This document shows, one piece after another, positions 1 to 7,438 of a stretch of DNA of 24,626 nt. The notes under the pieces are model-generated. The model saw only the letters and a program-made list of their open reading frames with translations. It had not been told where the DNA came from and searched no databases. The position numbers and the translations under genes were made by a program. The DNA is from DATLBY01 sp035526665. GTDB lineage: Bacteria > Acidobacteriota > Terriglobia > Bryobacterales > Bryobacteraceae. The stretch lies in assembly GCA_035526665.1 (NCBI GenBank), contig DATLBY010000314.1, positions 1 through 24,626 on the forward strand. The letters run 5' to 3'. The first letter of the stretch is position 1, and each line of letters opens with the position of its first letter.

Positions 1-38
1 AATTGAAGTGCGATTGCAAATTATTTCGAGGAGGCAAC

Positions 39-434
39 ATGAGTGCCAGTGATTCCCTTACAGCTCCCCTTGAGGGAGCCGAATGCCGTGTGATCGGCGG
101 CGTGCAGCTCGACGTGGTGCGCGCCGGCGCCGGGCGCGTGAAACGGGTGGTCTACCCGCCCGGATTCCGCTGGTCCACTCACATGAAGCCGATTGTTGGG
201 ACTGATTTGTGCATGCATGCGCACGTAGGCTTCCTGGCGCAGGGCCGGGTGCATATCAGCTACTCGGATGGCTGCGTGCTGGAGTTTGCGGCTCCCCAAG
301 TGGTGGCGATCGATCCAGGACATGATGCCTGGGTGATGGGCGAGGAGCCGGCCGTCCTGATCGAATTCGACTTTGAGGGGGATACCATCGAGCGCCTCGG
401 GATGCCGGCCGTTCACCCGCATCATTCCCGCTAA
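39..434 (+). CDS. Small cupin-domain protein
   Basis: 131 residues with the pattern of a single-domain cupin beta-barrel. A histidine-bearing stretch (CMHAHVGFLAQG) is followed by the Gly-rich turn and the second cupin half (AIDPGHDAWVMGEEPAVLIEF). Small cupins of this type bind a metal or a small ligand, and some are isomerases or sensors; nothing here fixes the substrate. I chose the ATG at 39 because GAGGAGG lies at 28-34, four bases upstream. An in-frame ATG at position 3 would add twelve residues but its upstream context is cut by the window edge. The gene is followed by a 439-base gap, so it is probably the last gene of its transcript. Fold call fairly sure, function unknown. Confidence 0.75.
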   Translation: MSASDSLTAPLEGAECRVIGGVQLDVVRAGAGRVKRVVYPPGFRWSTHMKPIVGTDLCMHAHVGFLAQGRVHISYSDGCVLEFAAPQVVAIDPGHDAWVMGEEPAVLIEFDFEGDTIERLGMPAVHPHHSR

Positions 435-873
435 GCTACGTCTATCCCGGAGTCTGCCCCCCGGGTCCTGCTCGCTTGCGGCAACACCAAGCCAGTTGGG
501 GGGAACTTCAACATAGGAGCGGCCACATCGTCGGTGCCGAAAGACGCTTGGCGGAATGGAGGGTCCCCCACCAGGCTCGGTGCGATCGCACCTCTTCCTT
601 GCCCTGCTCGGCTACGGCTACGGCAATCGTCTCGCCATGGACATCGAGTCCAACAAAAAGTACCTTGGACATTGCGACCAACTCCTTTCCTATGCGGCTC
701 TGCGCCGCTGGGTTTTCACCTATTCGCAGCGTAACCCGCGTCACTGCGATCGGCGGTTGGTCGCTCCATACTGACTAACCAGGTCGCGCCGGCACAGGCG
801 CGCCGCATTACTGCGAAGGGCGACTCTCTGGAACGCTCCCAAAGAGCGTGCTGCTACGGCAAACGTCAGGCCC
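435..873. other. Gene-poor gap with IS110 relic
   Basis: 439 bases between the cupin gene and the 3' end of the MutS-like gene. It holds the decayed transposase start described separately. A six-base hairpin (ACGCTC at 833-838, GAGCGT at 844-849) lies just beyond the MutS-like stop but has no T-run on either side, so it is at best a weak terminator. I see no other credible gene, RNA or repeat here. Confidence 0.6.
508..672 (-). pseudogene. IS110-family transposase, 5' remnant
   Basis: The first ~27 residues (MSKVLFVGLDVHGETIAVAV, then AEQGKEEV) are the hallmark start of IS110-family DEDD transposases, including the first acidic residue in GLDVH. A good SD (AAAGGAG, minus strand, 688-682) survives nine bases before the ATG at 672-670. 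After about residue 33 the family likeness is lost and the frame stops at 508, giving 54 codons against ~340-400 for an intact enzyme. A second frame near 470-530 reads PPTGLVLPQ, resembling the later EAGPTGYVLY motif, so at least one frameshift is likely. No element ends or bridge-RNA region can be recognised. This is a dead relic. Confidence 0.7.
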
Positions 874-2628
874 CTATACGTCCAGGCCAACCGAGCGCAT
901 GAGCTCGATCGCGTTGCTTTTTTCGACAATCCCCGGGCGCATGCGAAAGTCAAAGGCGATCCGCCCATTTTCCAGGTGATCTTCAAAATGCACGTTCGCG
1001 GCATGATCGCCCAGGGACTCCACAATGTGGGCCAGCGCCAGATCGTGCGTCGTCACCAGTCCGATCGCGCCCTTTTCCACCAAGCCCCGCACCAGCGCCT
1101 CGGCCCCGATCAGGCGGTCATGCGAATTGGTGCCGCTCAGCAGTTCATCCAGTAGAAAGAGGAGCGGCGACTCCCCACCGGCCAGGTCGACAATCTGCCG
1201 CAGACGCGTAATCTCGGCATAGAAACGCGACTTGCCATCCTGCAAAGAATCCTGCACGCGCATGGAAGCGCCGATGCTGAGCGGTGAAATGCGAAGGCTC
1301 TTAGCGCGGACCGGAGCCCCCGTCCAGGCCAGCACTGCGTTTAATCCCACCGAACGCAGCAGAGTGCTCTTGCCCGACATATTCGATCCGCTCACAAGAA
1401 GCAGGCGCTTGCTCCCGTTCAGGCAAAGATCGTTTGCGATGGTGCCTTCCACGGGTAACAGGGGATGCGCGAGACCCTCGGCGGCGTAGACCGGCCCCTC
1501 TGTCACGAATTTGGGAAACGGATCGGCGGGGTGCTCAGCGGAGTATCCGGACAGGGAACACAGGGCCTCCAGTTCGCCGACAGCGGCCACCCAGAGCCCA
1601 ATCGCGGGACCCGACCTCGCCCGCCACGCTTCCAACGCCATTGCAGATTGAGTAGACCAGAGCAGCAGCCTGGCTACCGGCAGGAACATCTGATTGAGGC
1701 TCCAGTCGTGCCGCTCAATGGTGCGATGCAGGCGCGCAATTTGCCGGGATGGCGGCAGGCCATCTGTTTCCAACTGTTTTCGTAAGGTAGTCAGCTGCTC
1801 GGACGTGAACGACTCCGCTTCCAGCCTTTGCAGTATCTGCGCCAGCAGCCGAAGGTCTTCAGCCGGTACGTCGACCGATTCGATGATGGTTCGAACACGA
1901 TCCCGCAGATACAGGGCAAAGCCGCTTTGCAGAAGGACTACTAGAAGAAATGACCGCAAGGACCAGGCCTGCAGCATATAGCCGGAAAAACTTGCCGCGG
2001 TGGCGGCCGCAAAAAGTGCGGCGATGACGCGGGCGCCCGCGGGGAAGGGAACCGCCGGTTGATTGCCCCAGCGGATAAGAGCCTCCGGATGCGTCCCCGC
2101 CTCTACTTCCTCACCTAATAGAGCGAGATCTTCTCGCAAATCCAGGCGCGGTCGAAGCTCCATGACCGCTTTCTGCCGCGCCAGCACCTGATCGAGGCTG
2201 GAGGGATGCTTGAGCCACCCGGCCAGGGTAGCTTCCCCTCCGGCCGTCCGCGCCGCCGATAAGAGTTGGAAGAGGGAAGCATGTCCAAAGACATCCAAGT
2301 CGTCGGTGTAGGCATGGCCGGCGTCGCGGAATCGCTCACCTGCCGGTCCCGCGCCGGCCCAGTTGTTATCCAGGCGCGCGAGTCCGCGCTGGTAATAGGC
2401 GATTGCTCGCCTTTCGCAATCCAGCCGGCGCGAGACACGCTCGTGGTAAACGAGTAAAGCCACGAAGGCGGCAACGGGCAGCGGCAGAAGCCACGGATTC
2501 CACCACGCCAGGAAAGCGCCGGCGATCGCCACCAGGAGACGCACGTTGCCGATCCGCCTGAATTGCGCCTCGTGGCCCCGGGCGGCCTGCTCTCTTCGCT
2601 GCAACCGGTGTTGATATTCGCTTCGCAA
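874..2628 (-). CDS. Membrane-anchored MutS-family ATPase
   Basis: 584 residues. The C-terminal part is a MutS ATPase: Walker A GSNMSGKST (~414-422), Walker B LLFLLDE (~489-495) with the following LSGTN, and the switch motif TTHD (~526-529). A MutS core-like segment starts near DLDVFGHASLFQLL (~110). There are two hydrophobic pairs, ~30-62 and ~199-243, so the protein is probably in the membrane. The N-terminal mismatch-recognition domain (Phe-x-Glu) of true MutS is absent and no MutL lies nearby, so classical mismatch repair is unlikely. Similar membrane MutS-like proteins of ~600 residues are known as conserved proteins of unknown role. The start is TTG at 2628-2626, just after an in-frame TGA, with only a weak SD (GAAAG). 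It diverges from the hydrolase at 2691. Confidence 0.88.
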   Translation of the reverse strand: MRSEYQHRLQRREQAARGHEAQFRRIGNVRLLVAIAGAFLAWWNPWLLPLPVAAFVALLVYHERVSRRLDCERRAIAYYQRGLARLDNNWAGAGPAGERFRDAGHAYTDDLDVFGHASLFQLLSAARTAGGEATLAGWLKHPSSLDQVLARQKAVMELRPRLDLREDLALLGEEVEAGTHPEALIRWGNQPAVPFPAGARVIAALFAAATAASFSGYMLQAWSLRSFLLVVLLQSGFALYLRDRVRTIIESVDVPAEDLRLLAQILQRLEAESFTSEQLTTLRKQLETDGLPPSRQIARLHRTIERHDWSLNQMFLPVARLLLWSTQSAMALEAWRARSGPAIGLWVAAVGELEALCSLSGYSAEHPADPFPKFVTEGPVYAAEGLAHPLLPVEGTIANDLCLNGSKRLLLVSGSNMSGKSTLLRSVGLNAVLAWTGAPVRAKSLRISPLSIGASMRVQDSLQDGKSRFYAEITRLRQIVDLAGGESPLLFLLDELLSGTNSHDRLIGAEALVRGLVEKGAIGLVTTHDLALAHIVESLGDHAANVHFEDHLENGRIAFDFRMRPGIVEKSNAIELMRSVGLDV

Positions 2629-2676
2629 CTTTCAGTGTAGGGCAGGCCGCCGCGGAGGGGCGCAAAAGGAGTCTTT

Positions 2677-2682
2677 TATACT
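2677..2682 (+). promoter_or_regulatory. Likely -10 box, leaderless start
   Basis: TATACT ends eight bases before the ATG at 2691. A transcript starting the usual ~7 bases downstream would begin at or next to the start codon. No SD lies within reach; the nearest (AAAGGAG, 2665-2671) is 19 bases upstream. No good -35 box is visible. Confidence 0.4.
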
Positions 2683-2690
2683 GGTAGTTC

Positions 2691-3740
2691 ATGACAGGTT
2701 TGTACCGTCGCTGGATGGAACGGTGGGAAAATCGACTCTGTTTCGCGGCCACCAACCGCGTAGTACGGCCGTTTGACTGGGGAGTCGAGTGGGTCTCCTC
2801 GTGGCCTTCGGCGCATGCCTATCCGCGCAACGGGCATAGTCCGGAGGCGTATCTCCGTGTTGTAAACCAACGCGCGGTTGCCGATAGCGATTCATTTTTC
2901 GACTACACAACCCCTTCGGATTATCGGCTGGACAGTGGATTGCTGCGCTTCACCTCCGCTGTAACCAGTCCCCATCCGGAGAATAATGTAGTCCATGGCC
3001 AGTGGTTCCCCGCGGAAAAATCGAAGGCGGCGGTGCTGGTTTTGCCGCACTGGAATGCCCGGGCCGAGCAGCACGCCGGATTATGCAAAGGGATCCGGAT
3101 GCTCGGCATGTCGGCGCTACGCGTGAGCCTGCCGTATCACGACTACCGCATGCCTGCGGAACTGCAAAGAGCCGATTACGCAGTGTCTTCTAACGTCGGA
3201 CGGACACTGGATGCTACCCGGCAGGCGGTGGTTGATATACGCTCCTGCGCCGATTGGCTGCAAGCGCAAGGATACGAGCGGATCGGTATTGTTGGGACAA
3301 GCCTGGGATCCTGCTATGCCTTTCTTGCGAGCGCGCATGACCCGCGATTTGAGGTCAACGTCTTTAATCACTGCTCGTCTTATTTTGCCGATGTGGTCTG
3401 GACGGGTCTATCCACGCAGCATATACGCACCGGGATTCAGGAGCACATCGGACTGGAAACATTGCGCGACGTTTGGAGCGCCATCAGCCCCGTGAATTAT
3501 ATGCGGCAGTATGCCCGCTGGCAGAGAAAATCCAAATTCATATATGCCAGTTACGATACGACTTTCCTGCCACGCTACTCAAAAGATATCATCGCTTTGC
3601 TTCGCCAACATGGAATTCACAACGAAGTTGCCGTGCTGCCGTGCGGGCACTACACTTTGGGGGAAAGTCCCTACAAGTTCCTGGACGGATATCAAATCTG
3701 CTCGTTTTTGAAGAAAAATCTCGGAAAACCGGCAAAATAG
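2691..3740 (+). CDS. Alpha/beta hydrolase family protein
   Basis: 349 residues with an alpha/beta hydrolase core in the second half. The nucleophile elbow is GTSLG (~202-206, Ser204) after the strand RIGIVG. Asp289 (ASYDTTFLP) and His320 (LPCGHYTLGESPYKF) are in the right order to complete the triad. The first ~90 residues precede the core and start with an aromatic, Arg-rich stretch. The pattern resembles the ABHD18-like group of hydrolases, whose substrates are not settled. The ATG at 2691 follows an in-frame TAG at 2685-2687 and has no SD, but sits eight bases after a TATACT box; a TTG at 2700 is an alternative. It diverges from the MutS-like gene across 62 bases and converges on the gene ending at 3759 with 18 bases between. 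Confidence 0.85.
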   Translation: MTGLYRRWMERWENRLCFAATNRVVRPFDWGVEWVSSWPSAHAYPRNGHSPEAYLRVVNQRAVADSDSFFDYTTPSDYRLDSGLLRFTSAVTSPHPENNVVHGQWFPAEKSKAAVLVLPHWNARAEQHAGLCKGIRMLGMSALRVSLPYHDYRMPAELQRADYAVSSNVGRTLDATRQAVVDIRSCADWLQAQGYERIGIVGTSLGSCYAFLASAHDPRFEVNVFNHCSSYFADVVWTGLSTQHIRTGIQEHIGLETLRDVWSAISPVNYMRQYARWQRKSKFIYASYDTTFLPRYSKDIIALLRQHGIHNEVAVLPCGHYTLGESPYKFLDGYQICSFLKKNLGKPAK

Positions 3741-3758
3741 CGGCGTTTTAGAGTCGAA

Positions 3759-4727
3759 TTACAACCCGTTTGGCAGCAGGAGATAGGGAGTCCAGAAACC
3801 GAAGTAGGACAGAATCTGTCCGACGAAGCTGGTCCGGCTGGAGACGCTCACCCAGCGCAGAGAGGCTATTTCACCGGGCTCGGAGAAGAAGCCAACCCCG
3901 CCAGAGGGGTGCCGCTTGTCCGTCCAACTGTCCACGATCTGGCCGTTGACGGTAGTGCTGAAGAAATTGCCCTTTACATTCAGCTGTATACGATACAAAG
4001 TGTCGTTTCGGACCTGCAGCGGGAGAGGCATACTAACCTTGCTGCTTTCTATTCCGTTCGTCACCGCATAACGCACGAAATCGGCCGTTGGCAAAGGGCC
4101 GGGTTTGACGATCGCGATCTTTGTTGCGTAGTAGTTATCCAGATCCTTTGCTCTGAAAGCCCAGGAGAGTGCCTTCTTCTCTATCTGTCCCACAAATTCC
4201 ATCTGATAATCGGACATCGCAAGCGAATCTTTCCAGAGCCGCAGATTACCCGGCCGGATAAAGCCATTCACTTTCGACCACTCCAGGCCGTGTCTGCGGG
4301 AAGCGGGGGCAGAACCACGGGCCGACAGGCCTGTCCAGGTGGACATGCCCCCTTTGAAGTCATCGTTCAACTTCACTGCGGCCCGATCCCGAACCATGCG
4401 CCTGAAATCGTCTACCGGACCAGCCGAATTGCGCGCCGCCGCGGCATCCCCCGAAACTCCGAATGACCCGATCACCAGAGCCAGGACGATTAGGCTCCCA
4501 AACAAGGCCGTGGATGCCAGCGTCGAATCCGGCGCCTTGGAACTGGCGCCCCGGCTTGCCGGCTTTACGTAGACGGGCCAGACTTCGTCCACAGTCTCAT
4601 ATTCCATCGTTCGTGCCACGCGTGCCGACAGAGAGCGCATGTTGCGTCGATGAGCATCGGAGCAGAATTCGCGGTCGGTCACCCGCCGAATAACGCCGAT
4701 TCTCTTCTGGCAGTATAGGCAATTCAT
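3759..4727 (-). CDS. Zinc-ribbon, TM, beta-sandwich protein of unknown role
   Basis: 322 residues in three parts. Residues 1-30 carry a CxxC...CxxxH zinc-ribbon pattern (Cys3, Cys6, Cys22, His26; CLYCQKRI and FCSDAHRRN). Residues ~73-93 form one transmembrane segment. From ~118 to ~300 there is a Trp/Asn-rich region of alternating strands (AFRAKDLDNYYATKI, GGVGFFSEPGE) typical of LamG/concanavalin-like or DUF1080-like sandwiches, which often bind glycans. The protein ends in a hydrophobic stretch (ILSYFGFWTPYLLLPNGL). The likely topology is zinc ribbon inside, sandwich outside, as in membrane sensors or anti-sigma factors, but no sigma factor gene is adjacent. I do not recognise a named family for the whole protein. 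Confidence 0.75.
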   Translation of the reverse strand: MNCLYCQKRIGVIRRVTDREFCSDAHRRNMRSLSARVARTMEYETVDEVWPVYVKPASRGASSKAPDSTLASTALFGSLIVLALVIGSFGVSGDAAAARNSAGPVDDFRRMVRDRAAVKLNDDFKGGMSTWTGLSARGSAPASRRHGLEWSKVNGFIRPGNLRLWKDSLAMSDYQMEFVGQIEKKALSWAFRAKDLDNYYATKIAIVKPGPLPTADFVRYAVTNGIESSKVSMPLPLQVRNDTLYRIQLNVKGNFFSTTVNGQIVDSWTDKRHPSGGVGFFSEPGEIASLRWVSVSSRTSFVGQILSYFGFWTPYLLLPNGL

Positions 4728-4783
4728 GCTCTTACTCGTCCACGTATGAGCAATATTATCATGGACTTAACCAAGAATCTACC

Positions 4784-4840
4784 CCTTAGGTAATACACCT
4801 CAGAATAACCCTGGGGAGAAATACTGAGGCCGCACTAAGG
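4784..4840. repeat. Nested inverted repeat upstream of the zinc-ribbon gene
   Basis: CCTTAG (4784-4789) pairs with CTAAGG (4835-4840), and inside it CCTCAG (4798-4803) pairs with CTGAGG (4824-4829). Between the inner arms are 20 bases. The element lies in the 259-base gap between two minus-strand genes, about 55-115 bases before the start codon at 4727, where a leader RNA or operator would be. It could also be a decayed mobile-element end. There is no T-run to make it a terminator. Confidence 0.4.
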
Positions 4841-4986
4841 TGCATCAATCCGGTGGGGTTCAGAACAACAGGAAGAAGATCAACTTACCGAATGGTTCCT
4901 GCGATTTATGGATGCGAGGCAGGTCCCAGTCAAAATGTCTAACCAAGTACACACTTACGGCTTGCGTCTATGGGAAGTCTCCGACC

Positions 4987-5433
4987 TTAGTCGCTGGGTA
5001 AGGTTACAATTGTGAGCCAAAAATCTTCAATCGAGCGAACGACACTCAAAAACTGTTCGAGATCCACAGGCTTAGCGATGTAGCAGTTTGCATTCAGACT
5101 GTAGGCTTTTTGAATATCCTGAGGCGCCTTTGAGGTGCTCATGATAATTACGGGGATTCGCTTCCACTCGTCGCTGGCCTTGATCTCAAGCAGGACTTCA
5201 CGACCATTTTTCCTGGGTAGATTCAGATCCAGCAAAATCAGGTCCGGTTTGGGAGGCACGGCAGTGGTACTGGAGCGGCTTAGCATCTCCATAGCCTCTA
5301 CTCCATCACGGGCGACCGTCAGGTTGACGAGCATCCTACCTTCCCGAAAAGCTTCTTGTGTCAGGCGTACATCCGCGGGATCATCCTCTACCAGCAGCAC
5401 TTCCACAGGTCTGCTCACTTCCCTCTGCGTCAT
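4987..5433 (-). CDS. Rcp1-type single-domain response regulator
   Basis: 148 residues, a stand-alone CheY-like receiver. The acidic pocket is VEDDPAD, the phospho-acceptor Asp is in LILLDLNLPRKNG, the Thr/Ser switch is in IIMSTSKA, and the conserved Lys is in IAKPVDL. The extended first helix (DPADVRLTQEAF) and the LPRKNG loop are typical of Rcp1-like regulators that pair with phytochrome-type or hybrid histidine kinases. No output domain and no kinase gene are present nearby, so it is an orphan. I chose the ATG at 5433 because AAGGA lies seven bases upstream. An upstream ATG at 5457 (GAGGG two bases before it) would add eight residues. Confidence 0.88.
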   Translation of the reverse strand: MTQREVSRPVEVLLVEDDPADVRLTQEAFREGRMLVNLTVARDGVEAMEMLSRSSTTAVPPKPDLILLDLNLPRKNGREVLLEIKASDEWKRIPVIIMSTSKAPQDIQKAYSLNANCYIAKPVDLEQFLSVVRSIEDFWLTIVTLPSD

Positions 5434-5633
5434 AAAAAAGTCCTTCGACCAAAACATTACCCTCTTGTCTTGATTTGGTGATATAGCACGAATTAGCCCA
5501 TTTCGGCCGGTTCGCTGGAATGAGCCACTTCTTGCGGGTGACAAAGTGAAAACTGTCCCTTATGAGAGAATTTGATTCCGGCTTGGGCGGTAAAAATACC
5601 AATATGCAGCACTTTATTTTCCAATCAGCCGGG

Positions 5634-6125
5634 TCAGGCCTCGGCGGAGATTTGACGATACGAGCTGCGATAGTAAACCAGGGGCCTGCCGTCTTTGTAT
5701 TGGGCTTTAACGACCTCAGCGATAAAAATCGCGTGATCACCGGCCTCGATCGTCTGACTGACGCAGCACTCCAGGGCGCCCAGGACTCCCGAAAGCAGCG
5801 GCACACCGGTTTCGCCGCGCACCCAGTCCACCCGCTCAAAATGGTCAGATTCGCGTTGCGCAAACCGCACCGAAAGGTCCCGCTGGCTGTCACTCAAGAT
5901 GTTGACGCCAAAAAACGAACTGCTTCTGAAATGAGCCAGGATACTGCATCTATAATCCACGCAGATTAGGATCATGGGAGGGCAGCAAGACACGGAAGTG
6001 AAGGAGTTTACTGTCAATCCGTAGGGCTCGCCCTGAGGCCCGGTGACGGTAGCCACGGCGATTCCAGTAGCAAAGCGCGAGCATGCGCGCCGAAACGTAT
6101 CCTGATCAACAATGGACAATTCCAT
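5634..6125 (-). CDS. Flavin reductase-like FMN-binding protein
   Basis: 163 residues matching the flavin reductase-like (FMN-binding split-barrel) family. The start FRRACSRFATGIAVATV, then GLTVNSFTSVSCCPPMILICVD, then FFGVNILSDSQRDLS are the usual conserved blocks. The C-terminal part ends GDHAIFIAEVVKAQ...PLVYYRSSYRQI, where His contributes to flavin or NAD(P)H binding in the family. Such proteins supply reduced flavin to a monooxygenase or act alone as reductases; no monooxygenase gene is next to it. I chose the ATG at 6125, with AAGG about ten bases upstream, over a TTG six codons earlier. It diverges from the HU gene across 99 bases. Confidence 0.88.
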   Translation of the reverse strand: MELSIVDQDTFRRACSRFATGIAVATVTGPQGEPYGLTVNSFTSVSCCPPMILICVDYRCSILAHFRSSSFFGVNILSDSQRDLSVRFAQRESDHFERVDWVRGETGVPLLSGVLGALECCVSQTIEAGDHAIFIAEVVKAQYKDGRPLVYYRSSYRQISAEA

Positions 6126-6136
6126 CGGAGTAGACC

Positions 6137-6166
6137 TTGACAACGGTTTAAGCCTAATCTTATCAT
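6137..6166 (+). promoter_or_regulatory. Sigma-70-type promoter for the HU/IHF gene
   Basis: A perfect -35 box TTGACA (6137-6142), an 18-base spacer, and a -10 box TATCAT (6161-6166, one mismatch). Transcription would start near 6173, giving a leader of about 50 bases before the TTG start at 6225. This is one of the best promoter matches in the window, as expected for an abundant nucleoid protein. Confidence 0.7.
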
Positions 6167-6224
6167 GAGGTTTGCTGGTCTTGGCGAACGTGGGCCAATC
6201 TGATGCTCATTCACGGAGGGTGTT

Positions 6225-6494
6225 TTGATCAAACTCGATATCATTAATGAGGTCGTGAACAAAACGGGTATTACGAAGACTAAGGCCGAGATGGCCGTGG
6301 AAACGGTTTTCGAGAGCATGAAGCGCGCGTTGGGCCAAGGCGAGAGAATTGAATTGCGCGGCTTTGGAATCTTCAACGTGCGGCCCCGTAAGACCGGCAT
6401 CGGTCGAAACCCCCGCACCGGCGCCGAGGTGGCAATTCCACCCGGCAAAGCGGTGCGATTCAAGCCTGGTAAGGAACTGCAAACTCTTCAGTAG
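6225..6494 (+). CDS. HU/IHF-family DNA-binding protein
   Basis: 89 residues, the full length of this family. The helical dimer half (INEVVNKTGITKTKAEMAVETVFESM) is followed by the beta-arm with the signature GFGIFNVRPRKTGIGRNPRTG; the Pro in RNPRTG is the residue that intercalates and bends DNA. It packs the nucleoid and helps DNA-looping reactions. The start is TTG at 6225, four bases after GGAGGG (6215-6220). The slightly acidic N-terminal helix and the GRNPRTG arm are closer to IHF/HU-like proteins of Acidobacteriota and Deltaproteobacteria than to E. coli HupA. Which subtype (HU or IHF) cannot be settled from sequence alone. The M50 protease gene follows after 21 bases. Confidence 0.95.
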   Translation: MIKLDIINEVVNKTGITKTKAEMAVETVFESMKRALGQGERIELRGFGIFNVRPRKTGIGRNPRTGAEVAIPPGKAVRFKPGKELQTLQ

Positions 6495-6515
6495 TTCGTC
6501 CAGTGACCGCCTGTC

Positions 6516-7427
6516 GTGTCACCCGCAACCACCGATCTGTGGTCTCCCCATGCCCGCCGCGAGCGGTATTGGCTGCATGCGCTGCTTCTGTTTTTAACGC
6601 TGCTGACTACCAGCGCCGTTGGCTCCCGGCTGCAGGCCAACTTCGTAGCGAATCGCCCCGCAATTCTCGAAGACGACTTATTGGGCGCCATCCAAATCAT
6701 TGTCGATCCCGCTTCGCTGGTCCACGGCTTGCCCTTCTCCTTGACGCTGTTGCTTATCCTGCTGGCCCATGAGATGGGGCATTACCTGACCTGTTTGTAC
6801 TATGGAATCGACGCCAGTCTCCCTTACTTTCTGCCCGCTCCAACCTTGATCGGGACTCTGGGCGCCTTTATCCGGATCCGGTCCGCGATCTGGACGCGGC
6901 GGCAGCTGTTCGATGTAGGCGTCGCCGGCCCGGTGGCGGGTTTTGCCGTGCTGATTCCGGCGCTCGCTATCGGCCTGGCGTATTCGAAGATTCTGCCCGG
7001 CATCGCCGAGCGCGGCGAACTCACGTTCAGCACGCCCGGTATACTCCGCATCCTCGAGTGGATGATTTTTCCCGGAGTGGCAGCATCCGATATTTATCTT
7101 CACCCGATGGCGCGCGCAGCCTGGGTAGGTGTCCTGGCTACTGCTCTGAACCTGCTGCCGATCGGACAGTTGGATGGAGGGCATATTTTGTATTCGTTCG
7201 CAGGCGAGCGCCACCGCGTGCTAACTCTGGTGTTCATTGCAATACTACTGCCGCTGGGCTGGCTCTACTGGACAAGCTGGTTTTTTTGGGCGGCGCTGCT
7301 GTTTCTATTCGGCAGAAAGCATCCGCGCATCTATGATGCCGAGCCAATGAGCGCCGGCCGGAGACAACTTGGAGTTTTGGCGGTGATCATATTTTTTCTT
7401 TCCTTCAGTCTGGCTCCGATTCAGTGA
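6516..7427 (+). CDS. M50-family site-2 membrane metalloprotease
   Basis: 303 residues with about six to seven membrane segments. The zinc-binding HEMGH (85-89) lies within a hydrophobic helix, and the third ligand motif is NLLPIGQLDGGH (~212-223), both diagnostic of site-2 proteases. There is no PDZ domain between them, which separates it from RseP; it resembles the compact group found in cyanobacteria, plants (EGY-like) and Acidobacteriota. Substrates are usually membrane-bound regulators, not known here. The start is GTG at 6516; no strong SD is visible, and the HU stop is only 21 bases upstream, so it may be co-transcribed. Its stop overlaps a possible GTG start of the next gene (GTGA, 7424-7427). 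Confidence 0.92.
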   Translation: MSPATTDLWSPHARRERYWLHALLLFLTLLTTSAVGSRLQANFVANRPAILEDDLLGAIQIIVDPASLVHGLPFSLTLLLILLAHEMGHYLTCLYYGIDASLPYFLPAPTLIGTLGAFIRIRSAIWTRRQLFDVGVAGPVAGFAVLIPALAIGLAYSKILPGIAERGELTFSTPGILRILEWMIFPGVAASDIYLHPMARAAWVGVLATALNLLPIGQLDGGHILYSFAGERHRVLTLVFIAILLPLGWLYWTSWFFWAALLFLFGRKHPRIYDAEPMSAGRRQLGVLAVIIFFLSFSLAPIQ

Positions 7428-7438
7428 CGTCAGCACCC

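Noticed and set aside
833..849. Hairpin ACGCTC/GAGCGT after the MutS-like gene
   Set aside because: Only six base pairs and no T-run on either side, so too weak to call a terminator.
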